Positions 61,503 to 64,000 of a DNA stretch of 64,000 nt are shown here, piece by piece (within the stretch, counting starts at the first letter, position 1; each line of letters opens with the position of its first letter). The position numbers and the translations under genes are program-made. The DNA is taken from contig NZ_PXNO01000023.1 in the NCBI RefSeq assembly GCF_003007715.1, forward strand, positions 672,527 through 736,526, in the 5' to 3' direction. Below the pieces are notes generated by a model. It was not told the DNA's origin, searched no databases, and worked only from the letters and a program-made list of their open reading frames with translations. The DNA is from Marinobacter shengliensis. GTDB taxonomy: Bacteria; Pseudomonadota; Gammaproteobacteria; Pseudomonadales; Oleiphilaceae.

Positions 61503-63653
61503 ATGATGAGGATTATCGCAGTATTGGCCTGCGTATTTGCGCTGGGTTTAGCGGGGGTTATCTGGCTATCCGATCAAGAGACCCTGGCCTTCGATCCCGA
61601 AGCAGGCGATGTTCGCTACTTTGTTGTCGATCAGACTTCAGACGTGAGCATGCCGGGGTGGGCTAATCGAAAAGGTATCTCCAGTCATACAAACAGTATC
61701 CTTCGCAGCGAAGTTGTTCATGCCGGGGATGATTTTACCGAGTTACGCTCCGGGGTGGTCAGGGCTTCGGAGCGAGTTGGCCGTCGAACGCTGGTCGATA
61801 CAGAGTCCGTCGGTCGCCAGAGTGATGAAAAGACCCGACTGGCGGACTTCCTCAAAGCCGGTGTGGTTGAGCGCATCAGCCATGGCGGGGTGCCGATGGA
61901 TGTGTCGTATCAGGGGCCTTCAGATGGACTCGAAAGCGGTGAGGCGCGGCCAGAGTTTCTTCAGGTTGTGCTGCTCAGAAGCCTTCGACTGTTTGCGTGG
62001 TACCCGGCTCAGTTTCCGAGCGATGAACTTGCCGCCGGAATGACGTGGCAAACAGCGGAGCGGGAGATGGACGGCTTAACCCTGCACCCGCTCCAATTTG
62101 AAGTCAGTCATCTTGATGATCAGACCGTGACCTTGACGTTTGGCCCTCTTGATCCTGAGCGTGAGGTTCAGGCGAATGCCTACCATATTTCGGGTTACCT
62201 TGAGCTGGAGCGAGAGAGTGGCTGGCCGCGGCAGGCTGCTGCAAAGGTTCTTGGTGGGGCAAATTACCGTGGAACCATGTTCGAGGTAAACAGCCGCCTG
62301 TCGCTCAGGCAGACGGATATACCTTCAGGGCCCGAGCCGGACCGGTTGCTTTCTCAGGCCGAGTGGTCTGTGCGGGCTCTCCCGGTTGACACATCCAGTT
62401 CCGAGTTCGCCCGTCACTTTAAACCCCCATTCGGGGCAGTGTCGGCGGATCAGGGATTGGCAAAGCTGAGCAGAACATTGGTGTGGTTCGGAATGCAGCC
62501 AGTTGACTATGGCTACAGGCGAGGTCTGGGGGTCGAACCACAGGTAAACTCAAGCGATTTGGAGCGAGTGCAGTTCTCGCCAGTGACAGCCGTGCGACTG
62601 CTGGGCTCGGACGGGGAGCCAGTGGGGAATAATGTAGTGCCCAATCCGGATTTCACGTTACTCAAACCGGACGCTGGTCAGAGCCGACCCCGGTCGGACC
62701 GGTTACCTTTTCTAAGGCAGGAGTTAACGGATGATCAGCTCGAATCTGTTGATACGATTGAGCTCGACATGAGGGTAACGCGGCCAGACAAGATGCAAAC
62801 GGCCCTGTTAACGCCGTCGCAGAAGGAGATTGAATTAGACAGCGCGGGTTTGACGTTGACCATCGAAGACTGGAGCCCCGAGCGGGTGCGCATCCGGGTC
62901 GAAACAGAAGAAGGTATTCCGGTGGGTGAATTACCGCCCGTAATGGGGTACCCCGTGGACCAGTCTGGAGACGCGGTTCCCCAGTTTACGATGCGAATGG
63001 CCCATTCCACGATTGAATCGGCATTAGCGGCGATAGACACCGCTTCAGCTAATACCCGCGGGGGAAAGCGGGAAATGGCAAAGGTGTTCCTCGATTACCT
63101 TGAAGCACTGCCGCCTCATGAGAAGAGAGGTGTGTTCATTTTCGAGTACACCGGAACACAATCACATCCGGTGGATCGTCTTCAGTTCCACTATTACAGC
63201 ACCAGGACGGAAGAGATTACCCTGACGGTCCCTTCGGCGCTTACAACGCTCAGTGGCGGTAGAGTGGTATCCGAGAGAACGCTGTACCGGGGTAACGTGC
63301 CAAGATTTGACCTGAAGTCTGAGCGTGATGAGGCTGCGAGCTATCGGATGGAGCGCAGTGCCCTGCCGATGGTGTCGGCGGGTGGTAATTCGCAACTGGA
63401 GCAGGTTGAGAACGGCACGCTTAAAGTCAGTGCGGAGTTTTTGAAAACGCTGCAGGAGGTGCAGTCGGCGTTCAGCCTCAAGCAGCTGCCATTGGTCGCC
63501 TTCAATGAGGAAGGCGGTGCGCTGTTCCCCCTCGGCAATGGCTGGCCCGGTCCAGAGCTTGAGCGGCTTCAGGATGGTAGTGGTCTGATCCGTTATTGGG
63601 GGGACATTGACTCGGTGGAGTATCCTGTGAGTGTTCTGCAAGGTGCTCGTTGA
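61503..63653 (+). CDS. membrane-anchored hypothetical protein, paralogue of the 55527 gene
   Basis: A 716-residue protein with an N-terminal hydrophobic anchor (MRIIAVLACVFALGLAGVIW region) then TLAFDPEAGDVRYF. Corresponding blocks to the first gene include SGYLELERESGWPRQA, LSRTLVWFG, VDTIELDMRVTRPD, DWSPERVRIRVE and RYWGDIDSVEYPVSV at the end. It is about 77 residues shorter. No domain is recognised. Two ATGs at 61503 and 61506 have AAAGGAC upstream. It ends the operon; 144 bases then separate it from vgrG. Confidence 0.75.
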   Translation: MMRIIAVLACVFALGLAGVIWLSDQETLAFDPEAGDVRYFVVDQTSDVSMPGWANRKGISSHTNSILRSEVVHAGDDFTELRSGVVRASERVGRRTLVDTESVGRQSDEKTRLADFLKAGVVERISHGGVPMDVSYQGPSDGLESGEARPEFLQVVLLRSLRLFAWYPAQFPSDELAAGMTWQTAEREMDGLTLHPLQFEVSHLDDQTVTLTFGPLDPEREVQANAYHISGYLELERESGWPRQAAAKVLGGANYRGTMFEVNSRLSLRQTDIPSGPEPDRLLSQAEWSVRALPVDTSSSEFARHFKPPFGAVSADQGLAKLSRTLVWFGMQPVDYGYRRGLGVEPQVNSSDLERVQFSPVTAVRLLGSDGEPVGNNVVPNPDFTLLKPDAGQSRPRSDRLPFLRQELTDDQLESVDTIELDMRVTRPDKMQTALLTPSQKEIELDSAGLTLTIEDWSPERVRIRVETEEGIPVGELPPVMGYPVDQSGDAVPQFTMRMAHSTIESALAAIDTASANTRGGKREMAKVFLDYLEALPPHEKRGVFIFEYTGTQSHPVDRLQFHYYSTRTEEITLTVPSALTTLSGGRVVSERTLYRGNVPRFDLKSERDEAASYRMERSALPMVSAGGNSQLEQVENGTLKVSAEFLKTLQEVQSAFSLKQLPLVAFNEEGGALFPLGNGWPGPELERLQDGSGLIRYWGDIDSVEYPVSVLQGAR

Positions 63654-63709
63654 GTAGGCGTTGGTTGCCATTGGGAATATCATTTTGTTGAGGAGTAGCG
63701 CAAAGAACG

Positions 63710-63776
63710 GTGGTTTGTAATCCACGACTGTGCGGTTATAATCGGTCGGGCTCAGGATGAGTCAGTTACAAACCAC
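63710..63776 (+). promoter_or_regulatory. vgrG promoter with flanking 11-bp inverted repeat
   Basis: TTGTAA (63715-63720), 16 bases, and TATAAT (63737-63742) form a good sigma-70 promoter. GTGGTTTGTAA at 63710-63720, overlapping the -35, is a perfect inverse of TTACAAACCAC at 63766-63776, 45 bases away and past the expected start of transcription. The pair could be operators for a repressor that binds on both sides. Confidence 0.6.
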
Positions 63777-63797
63777 TATTCTTCAGGGACCGAAGTC

Positions 63798-64000
63798 ATG
63801 CCCCAGGCAAGCGGATTGCAGTTCACCGCCCGTGTAGGCGAATTCCCCTCAGATCACTTTTCGGTAGTTGGCTTTAAGCTGGCCGAACAGCTGTCTTCCT
63901 TGTTTCATGGCCGGTTAGAACTGGCGAGCACCGACCCCGATGTGGCCGCTGCTGACGTTCTGGAACAACCGGTGGACCTGGTGGTGTGGCAAGACGGCCA
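63798..64000 (+). CDS. vgrG: type VI secretion tip protein VgrG (N-terminal part)
   Basis: 67 codons are visible to the window end: MPQASGLQFTARVGEFPSDH then FSVVGFKLAEQLSSLFHGRLELASTDPDV. This is the usual opening of VgrG/TssI (LxFTxxVGxxPxxxFxVxxFxxxExLSxxFxxxLxLAS), the trimeric spike of type VI secretion systems, related to phage T4 gp27/gp5. A contractile-phage tail protein is an alternative. AGGGACC precedes the start. The gene continues to the right. Confidence 0.8.
   Translation, partial: MPQASGLQFTARVGEFPSDHFSVVGFKLAEQLSSLFHGRLELASTDPDVAAADVLEQPVDLVVWQDG

Overview
The window reads as a chromosomal segment of a Marinobacter-like marine gammaproteobacterium. Supporting signs are an MvaT-type H-NS protein, FliA-type (sigma-28) flagellin promoters, a RmlBACD/Gmd/Fcl O-antigen locus, a glucosylglycerate compatible-solute operon, and SbcB, YajQ, SelO and AmpG of the Pseudomonas/Marinobacter type. 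The genus is an inference from protein character; no rRNA or tRNA gene is present.

Layout. (1) 1-17.2 kb: O-antigen/surface polysaccharide locus, all on the + strand and mostly with overlapping genes. It holds a sialyltransferase-like protein, a Wzy-like polymerase, an epimerase and a family 2 glycosyltransferase (a visibly AT-rich stretch). These are followed by rfbBACD (dTDP-L-rhamnose), gmd-fcl (GDP-L-fucose), a Wzz-like protein, a GT42/DUF115-like protein, a second polymerase or ligase, another glycosyltransferase, an epimerase, the initiating sugar-phosphate transferase and a WbpM-type dehydratase. (2) 17.2-34.7 kb: accessory zone with many palindromic repeats: an amber-interrupted beta-CASP nuclease carrying repeat insertions, a DUF4258/DUF2283 pair, a UDP-sugar dehydrogenase, mvaT, a Tat PhoD phosphatase plus a purple-acid-phosphatase-like lipoprotein, a GGDEF protein with a REC-CheC partner, a secreted protein, sbcB, a TPR/methyltransferase-like protein, a pRiA4b ORF-3 protein and a BrnT/BrnA toxin-antitoxin pair. 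(3) 34.7-43.2 kb: flagellar filament module (flagellin, Maf/DUF115 glycosylation factor, second flagellin, FlaG, FliD, FliS). (4) 43.2-50 kb: solute-binding protein, argG, an AraC-type regulator between long repeats, a degenerate REC-GGDEF protein, yajQ and ampG. (5) 50-55.4 kb: selO and a three-gene glucosylglycerate operon. (6) 55.5-63.65 kb: a four-gene operon of exported or membrane-anchored proteins that I do not recognise as a named system, followed by the start of a type VI secretion vgrG gene.

How the parts work together. The polysaccharide locus makes rhamnose, fucose and probably N-acetyl-uronic or nonulosonic sugars and assembles them by a Wzx/Wzy route (no flippase is visible here). 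The Maf protein between two flagellins points to glycosylated filaments, perhaps drawing on the same sugar pools. The regulatory genes suggest c-di-GMP control: one GGDEF with intact signature and I-site, one degenerate, and YajQ.

The most unusual structural feature is a superfamily of palindromic repeats built on a core like GGGGTCAGACCCC. One class is about 57 bp, occurs at least nine times full length plus partial copies, and repeatedly lies 1-3 bases after a stop codon. Together these repeats bracket a series of single genes or small operons like cassettes, and related copies have entered coding sequence in frame. The second candidate novelty is the envelope operon next to vgrG: two paralogous anchored proteins flank a MORN-repeat protein and a Ycf48-like propeller that seems fused to an MmpL-porter-like domain.
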